64,000 nucleotides of DNA, taken from the NCBI GenBank assembly GCA_008501825.1, contig QQUA01000016.1, positions 248,001 through 312,000 of the forward strand, in the 5' to 3' direction. The notes under the pieces were generated by a model. It searched no databases. It saw nothing but the letters and a program-made list of their open reading frames with translations, and was not told the origin of the DNA. This document shows, piece after piece, positions 24,862 through 41,251 of the stretch (positions within the stretch are counted from its first letter, which is position 1; each line of letters begins with the position of its first letter). Made by a program: the position numbers and the translations under genes. Source of the DNA: Planctomycetota bacterium. GTDB lineage: Bacteria; Planctomycetota; UBA1135.

Positions 24862-25197
24862 ATGGCCAGCGGCCCGCTCGAGCCCATCATGGTGAAATTT
24901 CAGCAAGAATCGGAGTACGACCGTCTGGATCGCCTCGTTCGCGAGGCCGTCGCCGGTTCGGACTTCCATCTGGACGTCGTCGGTTGGACCCGGAAAACCT
25001 ACGATGTTTATCAACAGGATCGCAAAAAAGCCTCGTCCAAACTCATTTTGCGCCTGGAAAGCTTTGCCACCAGCAACGGAGAGATCCGCCTTTTCGACGA
25101 GATCGGTTTGGCGCTAGCCGAGCAAATCGGCCGCCGGCTGGAAGAAAACTTTCCGATCCAGGAAGCGGTTTTAGTCCGCGGCCCATCGCCGCAATGA
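24862..25197 (+). CDS. Small conserved-looking protein of unknown function
   Basis: This 111-residue reading frame has the base composition of neighbouring genes and a globular alpha/beta-looking sequence (VAGSDFHLDVVGWTRKTYDV...LFDEIGLALAEQIGRRLEE). No signal peptide or membrane segment is seen. A second ATG at 24889 (MVKFQQESEY) is an alternative start. It lies 77 bases before moaA in the same direction; that gap holds a GC-rich hairpin around 25213-25241 that may be regulatory. I do not recognise a family. Confidence 0.55.
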   Translation: MASGPLEPIMVKFQQESEYDRLDRLVREAVAGSDFHLDVVGWTRKTYDVYQQDRKKASSKLILRLESFATSNGEIRLFDEIGLALAEQIGRRLEENFPIQEAVLVRGPSPQ

Positions 25198-25274
25198 GGA
25201 TTTTCCTCTCCCCGAGCCGCTCCTCTGGCGGCGAGGGGCTGAATCCCGGCGGACGGCGGCTAGAATAGCCCCTT

Positions 25275-32580
<7,306 letters not shown>

Positions 32581-32668
32581 GGCTGGTGGCAAAGGTTCCA
32601 GGCCAGCCTACGCGGTCCCCCGGGCATTGCTTTCAGGAAATCCGCCCGTTGCGATAAAATTCGTCGAC

Positions 32669-33397
32669 ATGACAGGCCGGCTCCCAGCGTTCTTATCCCT
32701 GCTGGCCGCCTCCGCCTGCGGACAAGCTCCGCTTCCGGCCGAATTTGAGCGGCAGGAAGAACGGCGACGGATGGTGCAGGGGCAATTGGAAACCCGAGGG
32801 ATTCAGGACCGGGCGGTCCTCCGGGCGATGCTCCAAGTTCCGCGCCACCGCTTCGTACCGGAACCCTATACCGACATGGCGTATCAGGATTCGGCCCTGC
32901 CGATCGGCTGGCAGCAAACCATTTCCCAACCCTATATCGTGGCTTTCATGAGCGCCGCCCTGGAAGTTCGCCCGGGGCAGAAAATCTTGGAGATCGGGAC
33001 TGGATCCGGATATCAAGCCGCCATCTTGGCCGAACTCGGCGCCGAGGTTTACAGCATTGAAATCCTTCAGCCGTTGGCGGAACGAGCGGCCCAGACCTTG
33101 GAAGCCTGCGGCTACTCTCAAATCCGACTCCGCCTCGGCGATGGTTATCAGGGTTGGCCGGAGGAAGCCCCGTTTGACGCGGTGATCTTGACCGCCGCGC
33201 CGGACCACGTCCCTGAACCCTTGCGCGACCAGGTGGCCGAAGGCGGCCGCCTGCTGCTTCCCCTCGGCGACGCTTCCCAGGAACTGATCCTGCTTACCCG
33301 CCAGGGAGATCGCTTCCAGGAAAAGCGCTTGGCTCCGGTCCGATTCGTACCGATGACCGGGGAAGCCCAGCAGCCCGGGGAAAGGGACCGGCGCTAG
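32669..33397 (+). CDS. pcm: Exported protein-L-isoaspartate O-methyltransferase
   Basis: PCMT methylates isoaspartyl residues in damaged proteins using SAM. The 242-residue protein has the family segments RHRFVPE, YQDSALPIGWQQTISQPYIV and the SAM-binding ILEIGTGSGYQAAILAELG, then FDAVILTAAPDHVPEPL. The ATG at 32669 is followed by a hydrophobic signal-like stretch with cysteine (LSLLAASACGQ), which is not present in the cytoplasmic E. coli enzyme and suggests export. That is odd because SAM is cytoplasmic. The frame upstream is open but overlaps the divergent gene's start. Confidence 0.85.
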   Translation: MTGRLPAFLSLLAASACGQAPLPAEFERQEERRRMVQGQLETRGIQDRAVLRAMLQVPRHRFVPEPYTDMAYQDSALPIGWQQTISQPYIVAFMSAALEVRPGQKILEIGTGSGYQAAILAELGAEVYSIEILQPLAERAAQTLEACGYSQIRLRLGDGYQGWPEEAPFDAVILTAAPDHVPEPLRDQVAEGGRLLLPLGDASQELILLTRQGDRFQEKRLAPVRFVPMTGEAQQPGERDRR

Positions 33398-33448
33398 ACT
33401 GCATCGGCAGCCAACCTTCTGAAAAACCGATTCAGAAAAACCTGACCC

Positions 33449-35515
33449 ATGCAGCAAAGGCTTCTCCTCGCCGGCCTGGTGGCCGCCTCCCTGTGGTCTC
33501 CCCCGCTCTTCAGCCAACAAAGTCGGCTCAGTCTCGAACAAGCTTCCGGACGCGCTCAAGCCCCCAGCTATTGGGGCACTCCGATCCGGTGGCGTTGGGG
33601 TCCGGAGCGGAAGCTGCTCCGCAACGGGGAGGATTGGCGTCACCCGATGGATTTCAGCCAGGCCGATGCTCCGGCAACGGCTGAACCGGAAAGGCGGCGT
33701 TCGCAACAAAACCAAGCCCGGCAACAGCTACCCGAGTCGGTCCGAAAAGGTGCCGAACTGGTGGAAGCGGCCCCGGACGGCAACCGCATCGCTTTCGTTC
33801 GCTCCAACAATCTTTGGATCTATGAGCCGGAAAGCGACCGAAGTCGAGCTTTGACCGAGGACGGGAACGACGAATGGTTCAACGGCAAATTGGACTGGGT
33901 CTACCAAGAAGAGATTTACGGCCGGGGCAACTTCAAGGGATTTTGGTGGAGTCCGAATTCCCGTTTCATTGCCTATTTGGCCCTGGACGAGTCGCCGGTA
34001 CACGAATTCACCGTCATCGACCACATTGAGCCAAACACCTTTCGGGTCAAACCGGAAATCAGCAACTACCCCAAAGCCGGGGATCCGAACCCGGTGGTCC
34101 ACTTAAGAATCGTCGACGTCCAAAACGGCGCTCACGCCCGAGTGGACCTATCTCCCTATCGTGATCAAGAACCCTTAATCGTGCGGGTCGGCTGGACTCC
34201 GGATTCCAGCCAGTTGCTATTCGTGATTCAAGATCGGATCCAATCTTGGGCCGAATTGATGTCGGCCGATCCGGAAAATGGCCGCTACCAGCGCATGATT
34301 CGGGAAAGCTCCGACTCCTGGGTCAATCGGCCGAATTTGCCCCGCTGGTTGCAAGACGGCTCCTTCCTTTGGCTCAGCGAACGCACCGGCCATCAGCATC
34401 TCTATCACTACCGCAAGGACGGCCGCTTGATCCGACCGGTCACTCAGGGGGATTGGTCGGTTCGTTCCATTCAGCATCTTGACGAAGAACAAGGCTTGTT
34501 GTGGTTCAGTTCCAACCGCGACGGCGCAATCAACCAAAACGTCTATCGCATCCGCCTGGACGGAACCGGTCTTCGGCGCTTGACCCAGGGAGAAGGCAGT
34601 CACCGACTGAGTTTCAATCACGACCGCAGCCTGTTCTTGGATTCGGTCAGCAGTTTGACCCATCCCGGTGAAATGCGCCTTTGCGATGCCGATGGCAATA
34701 TTTTGAGGGTGTTGGAAGAAGCCTCGGTTCCGGCGGCGAAGACTCATGCACTGGCAAAGTGGGAAGCCTTGCAAATTCCCGCCGGCGATGGTTTTCTGCT
34801 GGATGCGGCGTTACTGAAACCGGCCGATTTCGATCCGTCGAAGCAGTATCCGGTTTGGTTGCCCACCTATTCCGGTCCGGACGCCCCTTCGGTCCGCAAT
34901 CGTTGGAACGGTTCAGCCTGGTACCAATTCCTGGCCCAGCAGGGCTTCCTGGTGTTTCAGGTCAACGTTCGCACTGCCAGCGGCAAAGGTCATTGGGCCA
35001 TCGAACAGTGTTACCGGCGACTCGGAGTGATGGAGTTGTCGGACTTGGTGGACGCCGTCGATTGGCTGTGCCGGCATTCTTGGGCCGACGGGAGCCGCGT
35101 CGGCATTACCGGTTACAGTTACGGCGGTTTCATGGCCGCTTATGCGCTGACCAAAAGCGATCGCTTCGCCCTGGGCATCGCCGGCGGCGGAGTTTTCGAT
35201 TGGGGTATGTACGACACGATTTACACCGAGCGCTACATGAGTACCCCGCAAAGGAACCCCGAGGGATACCAAGCCACCTCGGTTTTGGACGCCGCCGCCG
35301 ATTTGAACGGGCATTTGTTCATTCACCACGGAGTGATGGACGACAACGTGCACGTCCAAAACGCCATGCAATTGATCTATGCCTTGCAAAAAGCCGGCAA
35401 AGACTTCGATTTCATGCTCTACCCGCAAAGCCGCCATGGCGTCGGCGATCGCGACCAGCGCTGGCATTTGCGCCGATTTGAATGGCGACTGATCCAAGAA
35501 CACCTCGGCCCTTGA
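33449..35515 (+). CDS. Exported dipeptidyl-peptidase IV-type serine peptidase (S9)
   Basis: This 688-residue enzyme should remove dipeptides, often X-Pro, from peptide N-termini. It has a signal peptide, an N-terminal beta-propeller with the DPP IV double-glutamate motif DWVYQEEIYGRGNFKGFWWS, and a C-terminal alpha/beta hydrolase with nucleophile GYSYGGFM (Ser about 557), HHGVMDDNVH (Asp about 631-632) and SRHGVGD (His about 663). It lies 51 bases after pcm and 7 before the acetylesterase, so the three probably form one transcription unit. Confidence 0.92.
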   Translation: MQQRLLLAGLVAASLWSPPLFSQQSRLSLEQASGRAQAPSYWGTPIRWRWGPERKLLRNGEDWRHPMDFSQADAPATAEPERRRSQQNQARQQLPESVRKGAELVEAAPDGNRIAFVRSNNLWIYEPESDRSRALTEDGNDEWFNGKLDWVYQEEIYGRGNFKGFWWSPNSRFIAYLALDESPVHEFTVIDHIEPNTFRVKPEISNYPKAGDPNPVVHLRIVDVQNGAHARVDLSPYRDQEPLIVRVGWTPDSSQLLFVIQDRIQSWAELMSADPENGRYQRMIRESSDSWVNRPNLPRWLQDGSFLWLSERTGHQHLYHYRKDGRLIRPVTQGDWSVRSIQHLDEEQGLLWFSSNRDGAINQNVYRIRLDGTGLRRLTQGEGSHRLSFNHDRSLFLDSVSSLTHPGEMRLCDADGNILRVLEEASVPAAKTHALAKWEALQIPAGDGFLLDAALLKPADFDPSKQYPVWLPTYSGPDAPSVRNRWNGSAWYQFLAQQGFLVFQVNVRTASGKGHWAIEQCYRRLGVMELSDLVDAVDWLCRHSWADGSRVGITGYSYGGFMAAYALTKSDRFALGIAGGGVFDWGMYDTIYTERYMSTPQRNPEGYQATSVLDAAADLNGHLFIHHGVMDDNVHVQNAMQLIYALQKAGKDFDFMLYPQSRHGVGDRDQRWHLRRFEWRLIQEHLGP

Positions 35516-35522
35516 ACCCAGC

Positions 35523-37514
35523 ATGAGACTTCCCTCCCTCCGCCTTTGCTTGCTCGTTCTGGCGCCGGTCCTCACGGCTTCGGCGAATTCCCTTTCCGCT
35601 CAGGTCCGGTTGCCGGCCTTGTTCTCCGACCACATGGTCTTGCAACAAGACCGGGAAGTCCCGATCTGGGGCTGGGCCGCCCCGCAAGAAGGGGTGTTCG
35701 TCAAACCGTCGTGGACCTCAAAAGCGTATTTCGCTCAAGCCGATCAAAACGGCCGCTGGCAACGCAACATTCCCACTCCCAAGGCCGGCGGCCCGTTTCA
35801 AATTCAGATCCTGGCCAGCAACCAAATCGTGCTCCACGACGTCTTGGTTGGCGAGGTTTGGATTTGTTCCGGGCAATCGAACATGGAATGGCCGATGACC
35901 CGGATCGATCGCTCCGCGGAAGAAATCGCCAACGCGGTCTATCCCGAAATCCGTTTGTTCGACGTTCCCAATCGGCTTGCGGTAACTCCCGCCGAAGACG
36001 TGGAAGCCACCTGGTCCGCCTGCCAACCGGATTCCGTGCGCTCCTTCAGCGCGGTGGCCTATTTCTTTGCCCGCAAGCTCCACCACGAATTGGGGGTTCC
36101 CGTAGGCCTGGTGGCCCCGAATTGGGGAGGCACCGTGGCCGAGACTTGGACTTCGCGGCAAACCCTGGAACAAAAACCATGGTTCGCCGCCGGTTTGAAG
36201 GACGTAGCCCAAGCGGCTCAGGATCCGGAAACTTTCCAAAAAGGAAGTCGAGCCAAGGTGCAAGCTTGGTGGAAAAGTTTGGAACGAAAAGATCCCGGTT
36301 CCAAGCAAGGGTGGTCGCAAGCTTCTTTCTCCGATCAAAATTGGGAAAGCATGGAATTGCCCGGGAATTGGGATCGGTTGAAGTCTTTGCAAAATTTCGA
36401 CGGCGTCCTTTGGTATCGCCGTAGTGTTTCGGTGCCGCAGGATTGGGCCGGCAAGGCTCTCGTCATGGAACTCGGCCCCATCGACGACATGGACGCCACT
36501 TGGTTTCAGGGTCATAAGGTCGGCGAGCATCAAAAAGCCGGGCAGTGGCAAACGCCCCGAAAGTATTCGATTCCGGCCCGGTTGGTGAAAGCCGGCGAAA
36601 ACCTGATCGCCGTTCGGGTACTGGATACCGGCGGCGCCGGAGGCTTCCACGGTAACGCCGAAAACCTACGCTTGTATCCGAAGGGAAATCCCCAAGCCGC
36701 AATCAGCCTGGCGGGGAGTTGGCGTTACCACAAGGGAACCGCCATGGGCAAGTTGGGGCCGGTCCCCACCGGACGCCGCATTCACCAAAACTATCCCACC
36801 GTGTTGTTCAACGGCATGTTGAAGCCCTTGATTCCCTTCGCCATTCGCGGCGCCATCTGGTACCAGGGTGAATCGAACCGCACCCGGGCTTATCAATACC
36901 GGGAATTGTTTCCGGCGATGATTCAGGATTGGCGGCAACATTGGCAGCAGGGCGACTTCCCGTTCTACTTCGTACAGATCGCTCCTTTTGCTTACGGCAA
37001 GGATCAAGGTCAAGCCGCCGAACTGCGGGAAGCTCAGTACATGACTTCCCGGAGCGTCCCCAACAGCGGCATGGTGGTCACCATGGACATCGGCAATCCC
37101 CGAGACATCCACCCCACCAACAAGCAGGAAGTGGGACGGCGCTTGGCTTTGCTGGCTTTGCACCGCGACTACGGTTACGAAAACCTGGTGAGTTCCGGTC
37201 CTCAGTACCGGGATTTTTCGATCGAAGGTTCGCGCATCCGGCTGTTCTTCGACTCCATCGGAGGCGGTTTGCAAACCGGCGGCAATCCTTTGAGCCACTT
37301 CACCATGGCCGGAGAAGACCGGGTGTTTCATCCGGCCCAGGCAACCATCGAAGCCGACAGCATCGTGGTTTGGAGCGAAGCGGTAGCCAATCCGGTGGCG
37401 GTTCGCTACGCCTGGGGAGCTGCGGACGAACCCAATCTTCGAAACGCCGAAGGCCTGCCGGCTTCCTCGTTTCGAACCGATTCCTGGCCCGGCTTGACGG
37501 AACCGAAACCCTAA
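35523..37514 (+). CDS. Exported sialate O-acetylesterase-like SGNH hydrolase
   Basis: The 663-residue protein has a signal peptide, then LPALFSDHMVLQQDREVPIWGWA, the common start of the family, and SGNH blocks: ICSGQSNMEWPM with the catalytic serine, NWGGTVAETW, AIWYQGESNRTRAYQY, and DIHPTNKQEVGRRLAL with the Asp/His pair. An inserted jelly-roll domain (about 255-400) resembles a carbohydrate-binding GH2-N fold. It should remove acetyl groups from sialic acids or plant and algal polysaccharides. It overlaps the stop of the converging HEAT lipoprotein gene by 4 bases. Confidence 0.88.
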   Translation: MRLPSLRLCLLVLAPVLTASANSLSAQVRLPALFSDHMVLQQDREVPIWGWAAPQEGVFVKPSWTSKAYFAQADQNGRWQRNIPTPKAGGPFQIQILASNQIVLHDVLVGEVWICSGQSNMEWPMTRIDRSAEEIANAVYPEIRLFDVPNRLAVTPAEDVEATWSACQPDSVRSFSAVAYFFARKLHHELGVPVGLVAPNWGGTVAETWTSRQTLEQKPWFAAGLKDVAQAAQDPETFQKGSRAKVQAWWKSLERKDPGSKQGWSQASFSDQNWESMELPGNWDRLKSLQNFDGVLWYRRSVSVPQDWAGKALVMELGPIDDMDATWFQGHKVGEHQKAGQWQTPRKYSIPARLVKAGENLIAVRVLDTGGAGGFHGNAENLRLYPKGNPQAAISLAGSWRYHKGTAMGKLGPVPTGRRIHQNYPTVLFNGMLKPLIPFAIRGAIWYQGESNRTRAYQYRELFPAMIQDWRQHWQQGDFPFYFVQIAPFAYGKDQGQAAELREAQYMTSRSVPNSGMVVTMDIGNPRDIHPTNKQEVGRRLALLALHRDYGYENLVSSGPQYRDFSIEGSRIRLFFDSIGGGLQTGGNPLSHFTMAGEDRVFHPAQATIEADSIVVWSEAVANPVAVRYAWGAADEPNLRNAEGLPASSFRTDSWPGLTEPKP

Positions 37515-39169
37515 GGTTTTCCCTGTTCAAGGGCTCGGGCCACGGCTTCGCGGACCGAGGCTTCCGGGTCGGCGGCAAGATCCTGAATCCAATCCAGGAC
37601 CTTGGAGTCCTTTGCTGCAGCGAGGACTTCCACGGCACCGGCGCGGAGTTCCGAGTTGGAGTGTCTCAGGGCCCGGTGAAGGGCAAGACGAGCCAAGCGT
37701 TCATTCGGATCGATGGCCTTTTTGGCTTGACTTCGAATTTTTGGATTCGAAGATCCCAACGCGGCCACCAAAGGCAAACTGATGATGCTTTGGGGAAAGC
37801 GGTTCAGTGCCTTGGCCGCCTCCTCGGCCGGAGAAGTTTCCACCCCAAGAGGAATCCAACTTTCGCCGTCTACGTATTCAAGCGGAGTGTTGTCCCCCAA
37901 GATCCGAATCAAATAAGGAGTGACTTCATGGAAATGTTCCGGGGTTCTCCTGGCCGCCTTCGCCGCCAAAACTCCGGTCTTGGCCAGCTCTTTCTGGTCT
38001 TGAACTCTCATGCCGTCCAGCCTTCGGTGAGCGGCGTGAACCATGGCCCAAAGGGTCAACTCCGGAGTTTGAACCAGCCAATCCCAGCTTTTCCTGGTTT
38101 CAAACCATTGAAAGACATCCGACTCTTTCTCGGTAGGATCGGTCTGGAAGATTTCAGAGAATCGTTGGAGCAACGTCTCCATGCCTTCCTTTTCTGCCAG
38201 AACCAAAAAATACTCCATGGCTTTGGCCCGATCTTCGGGATCACTCCGCTGCAAACCGTTCATCAACGCGCTCGGCAATCTCGGGTCGGAGATCGCATTT
38301 AAATCGAGATCCAAGGCCAAAACGGCGGCAGCCACTCGCCCTCTGCAGCCGCGAATTTCCTGACCGTGGGCTTCAGCAAGTTGAAGCAGGGGTTCCAGGC
38401 CGTCGGCAGCGCCGATGCGATCCAAAAGGACCGCAGCTTTTCCACAAAACCCGAAGTAACCGTCGCAGGGAATCTCCTGCAACAGCGGTTTCAAAACCCC
38501 AACGGCCGGTAAACCGATTCCCACCAGGGGATCGGCGACCCACTCCAAGGAACTCAAAGACGAAGCCAAAACCTCCGCCGCTCCGGCTCCCCCCAAGCTG
38601 CCTAAAGCTTTCGCCGCAACCTGGCTAACCTTTCGATCGTCTCCCTTTAAGTGGCGGTCCATCGCCTCGAGCACTTGGGGGTCGTGGGAATCTCCCAGCG
38701 CAGCCAAAACCCGAATCGCCCGCTTCAAAACCGTTTCATTCTTCTCGGTCCGCACCAGGTGCAAAACACCGGGAAGGGCTTCCGGGCGTCCCATTTTTTC
38801 CAGGGATCCAAGAATCGAATATTCGTTGCCTGAGCCGGCAATCAATTCTTCGGACAAGGCTTCGGCCACCGCCGGCCCTCCGAGTTCGGTCAGGGATTCC
38901 AGGAAATATCCATTCACCCAAAAATCGTACTGCTCGAACGGGAGAGCTGAAATTAGCTTTGGAATCGCTTCCGGGCCGATTTCGATGAGGGCTTTGGACG
39001 CACTCGCTCGCAGTTCGGTTTCGGCATCCCGATCCAGGAGCACTTCGGTCAGCTTGTCGATGGATTTGGATTCCCTCCAAGCACGAAGATCTGCTTGAGA
39101 AGGCGGCCCGCAGGCGGCGAAAAGGAAGACCATCCACAAGCCAATCGGAATCGCCGGACGCTGGCTCAT
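37511..39169 (-). CDS. HEAT-repeat lipoprotein
   Basis: The 552-residue protein has a lipobox (VFLFAACG) and is mostly helical, with HEAT-like units such as LRASASKALIEIGPEAIPKL, VSQVAAKALGSLGGAGAAEVL and LRAGAVEVLAAAKDSKVLDWI. It is probably a surface or periplasmic scaffold. No catalytic motif is seen. It follows the exported propeller gene (39303) on the same strand, separated by a 133-base gap that holds a GC-rich hairpin at 39248-39267 (CCCGGCG/CGCCGGG) without a clear T run. Confidence 0.75.
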   Translation of the reverse strand: MSQRPAIPIGLWMVFLFAACGPPSQADLRAWRESKSIDKLTEVLLDRDAETELRASASKALIEIGPEAIPKLISALPFEQYDFWVNGYFLESLTELGGPAVAEALSEELIAGSGNEYSILGSLEKMGRPEALPGVLHLVRTEKNETVLKRAIRVLAALGDSHDPQVLEAMDRHLKGDDRKVSQVAAKALGSLGGAGAAEVLASSLSSLEWVADPLVGIGLPAVGVLKPLLQEIPCDGYFGFCGKAAVLLDRIGAADGLEPLLQLAEAHGQEIRGCRGRVAAAVLALDLDLNAISDPRLPSALMNGLQRSDPEDRAKAMEYFLVLAEKEGMETLLQRFSEIFQTDPTEKESDVFQWFETRKSWDWLVQTPELTLWAMVHAAHRRLDGMRVQDQKELAKTGVLAAKAARRTPEHFHEVTPYLIRILGDNTPLEYVDGESWIPLGVETSPAEEAAKALNRFPQSIISLPLVAALGSSNPKIRSQAKKAIDPNERLARLALHRALRHSNSELRAGAVEVLAAAKDSKVLDWIQDLAADPEASVREAVARALEQGKP

Positions 39170-39302
39170 GCAAGCAATTATAGGCGGATAAAAAATTCGA
39201 TCAGGCTGTGCCCTTTCCTGCTTTCGCTTGGAATAGGAACGCCAAGACCCGGCGCCGAAACGCCGGGCCTTCGCCGTTATCCTCCGAGATGGAACTCTGG
39301 AT

Positions 39303-40349
39303 TTACAGATTGACTACGTTACTAGGCGTACACGTGGCCAAATCCAAAGCTTGCACCGCCACGTTGCCGCATGCACCTGCCGGCACTCCTCCGGGCAATG
39401 AAGCATCCCCGTTGGCATCGGCGGTAATGGTAGTCAGCAAAGTAATGTTGTTGCTGCTCAATCCAAGCACCGTGCCGGCACAAGCAAAGCCGTTGGGAAT
39501 GGTGAAGCTGCCGGTGCCGAAGGCGTAAATGATCGCCACGTTGCCGTTGGCCGAGGCACCGGAGACCACCGCAGTCACGTTGCCGGGGCAAGGTCCTTGA
39601 ATGTCCAGGGTGAAACCGGGTTCGCCCTTGAAGGCCAGGCCCTGGACGAAGGTCGTCGGCGTTCCGACGAAAGTGCCGGCACCGGTGGCGGGATCCACCC
39701 GATACAACTCGCCTGCATTCACTTTGGAAGCCCAGATCACTCCCAACTCGTGATCCCAGGTCAACCCGCGCCAAATTCCGGAAACCGGCAGAGCGTTGGC
39801 CAAGGGAGTGGCGACGGCGGTGGTGGTATCCAGAATCACCACCCGATCGGAGGTGTCGTCCAAACCGTACAAGGTGTTGGTCGCCGGATCGAAGGCCAAA
39901 CCCTCGATGGCACTGGCCCCACTGATGGATCCGATGACTGTGGTGGAACTGTTGCTGACGTTCACCGTAAACAAGGTATTGGTGTTCAAGTCAGCCCCAT
40001 ACATCACGTCTTGGTTTGGATCGTAAGCCAAGCCATTGGCGTTATCGAATCCCAGGGCTCCGCTGGAACCGATCGGGGTGGCGAAGCCGGTGCTTTGATC
40101 CAGCAGGTACAAACGGTCGCTGCTCGGATTGATGCCGTACAGCAGATCGTTGTTCGGATCGTAAGCCAAGCCGGTAATGGCATCCACGGCCCCCTGATCC
40201 CCGATAGTGGTCCAGGCGCCGTTGTTGCGGTCGATGGACCCCAAATCGTCCAGGGAAACGTCGGAGCCGAACAGGGTATTTTGAGCGGCAAGCGGAGAAA
40301 CCGTGGCGATCATCAGCAAGATCGCCAGCAAGGGCAGGGAAAGTCGCAT
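39303..40349 (-). CDS. Exported beta-propeller protein with shared C-terminal domain
   Basis: The 348-residue protein has a signal peptide (ending PLAAQ) and repeats of the form GLAYDPNNDLLYGINPSSDRLYLLD, GLAFDPATNTLYGLDDTSD, which predict a propeller. The final 95 residues begin IQGPCPGNVTAVVSG and end CTPSNVVNL, matching the C-terminal domain of the subtilase at 22363 in its cysteine, ACG and SN positions. A 9-bp-arm palindrome lies 24 bases upstream of the start. Function unknown; the C-terminal domain may serve surface retention or export. Confidence 0.75.
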   Translation of the reverse strand: MRLSLPLLAILLMIATVSPLAAQNTLFGSDVSLDDLGSIDRNNGAWTTIGDQGAVDAITGLAYDPNNDLLYGINPSSDRLYLLDQSTGFATPIGSSGALGFDNANGLAYDPNQDVMYGADLNTNTLFTVNVSNSSTTVIGSISGASAIEGLAFDPATNTLYGLDDTSDRVVILDTTTAVATPLANALPVSGIWRGLTWDHELGVIWASKVNAGELYRVDPATGAGTFVGTPTTFVQGLAFKGEPGFTLDIQGPCPGNVTAVVSGASANGNVAIIYAFGTGSFTIPNGFACAGTVLGLSSNNITLLTTITADANGDASLPGGVPAGACGNVAVQALDLATCTPSNVVNL

Positions 40350-40372
40350 GGCTGGTTCCGGATTGGGGAGAA

Positions 40373-40394
40373 GCCGTTTTCAATCGAAAACGGC
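40373..40394. promoter_or_regulatory. Palindrome upstream of the exported propeller gene
   Basis: GCCGTTTTC and GAAAACGGC form 9-bp perfect arms around AATC, in the leader of the minus-strand gene at 39303. It could be an operator or a 5' mRNA hairpin. The rest of the 332-base gap (40350-40681) contains several short GC hairpins, such as CCACCG/CGGTGG near 40414, but no gene or T-tailed terminator that I can support. Confidence 0.4.
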
Positions 40395-40681
40395 AGTCTT
40401 CATCCTAAACCGGAATTCCACCGCTTCGGTGGCACCTACGGGAATTCCAAGCCACGGTTTTCCGGATTCGGTCTTGACCTCCGGCTCCCAAACAAACTTC
40501 GGCTCGGGGCGGAGCGGCTCCTAAACGCCGGTCCCCAGGGAGGGCCTTCCCCGGGTCCCGGCGGAACATAGGAAAGGAGGTGGGTCGATCTCAGGCGGGG
40601 ATTCAAGGCCTACGATCAGGCCAAGGCCCTCGACCACCCCTTTCAACAAGCGGGAAATCCCGCGGCATCCAACAGTTTTTT

Positions 40682-41224
40682 TCAGGCAGCGTTGGCCATG
40701 GAATTGACGTTGGCCGATTCCATCGACCATGCCAGTTTGGTCCAGACATAGGCTTCGATGACTTTGTCCGGTGCCAGAGTGAAGCTCAGCTTCCAAGGAG
40801 TGGCCTGAGATCCCGAATCGATCAGGTACAGCGGGTATTCGTAAATGCAAACCCGAATGTCTCCCACCCAAACATATCGGACACCAATGTCAGGAATTCC
40901 GTCTTCCGAAGCTCCGTCCGGCGGCAACTGGGCGGCAGGGAGTCCGTTTCGAATCACGTCGTTGAAACCGACCAAACAGGAATTGATCCCCGCTCGGATC
41001 CGGCTCTCGCTCAGAGGCTGCTCGTTGACGGTCACCAGGTTTTGGTCCAGCCAACGGCCGTTCTCCATCAAGGAAGTCATTTCATCGCCGCTGCCAAAGA
41101 CCTCGTGGCAAAAGGCGTCGCCGACTTGTTGGCGCTCTTCAGAAGACAGCGCCATGTACTCGTCTACGTTCAAGATGTTGAAGCCAATTTCAACACTGGC
41201 GTGGTAATCGGTGGTTGAGCTCAT
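40682..41224 (-). CDS. Cytoplasmic hypothetical protein
   Basis: The 180-residue protein starts MSSTTDYHASVEIGFNILNVDEY and has no signal peptide or membrane segment. It is acidic, with regions such as EERQQVGDAFCHEVFGSGDE and WVGDIRVCIYEYPLYLI. I do not recognise it. It lies 27 bases downstream of the kinase/FGE-like gene on the same strand and may be co-transcribed with it, which would make it a candidate partner or target of the kinase. The opposite strand carries a similarly long open frame that is a shadow. Confidence 0.65.
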   Translation of the reverse strand: MSSTTDYHASVEIGFNILNVDEYMALSSEERQQVGDAFCHEVFGSGDEMTSLMENGRWLDQNLVTVNEQPLSESRIRAGINSCLVGFNDVIRNGLPAAQLPPDGASEDGIPDIGVRYVWVGDIRVCIYEYPLYLIDSGSQATPWKLSFTLAPDKVIEAYVWTKLAWSMESANVNSMANAA

Positions 41225-41251
41225 GGTTGGTCCGTGCTCAGTTCAGCTTTC

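Noticed and set aside
25213..25241. Hairpin before moaA as a molybdenum-cofactor riboswitch
   Set aside because: Too small and lacks the known Moco RNA core; only a simple GC-rich stem is visible.
39248..39267. CCCGGCG/CGCCGGG hairpin as terminator
   Set aside because: No T run on either strand, so only mentioned with the neighbouring gene.
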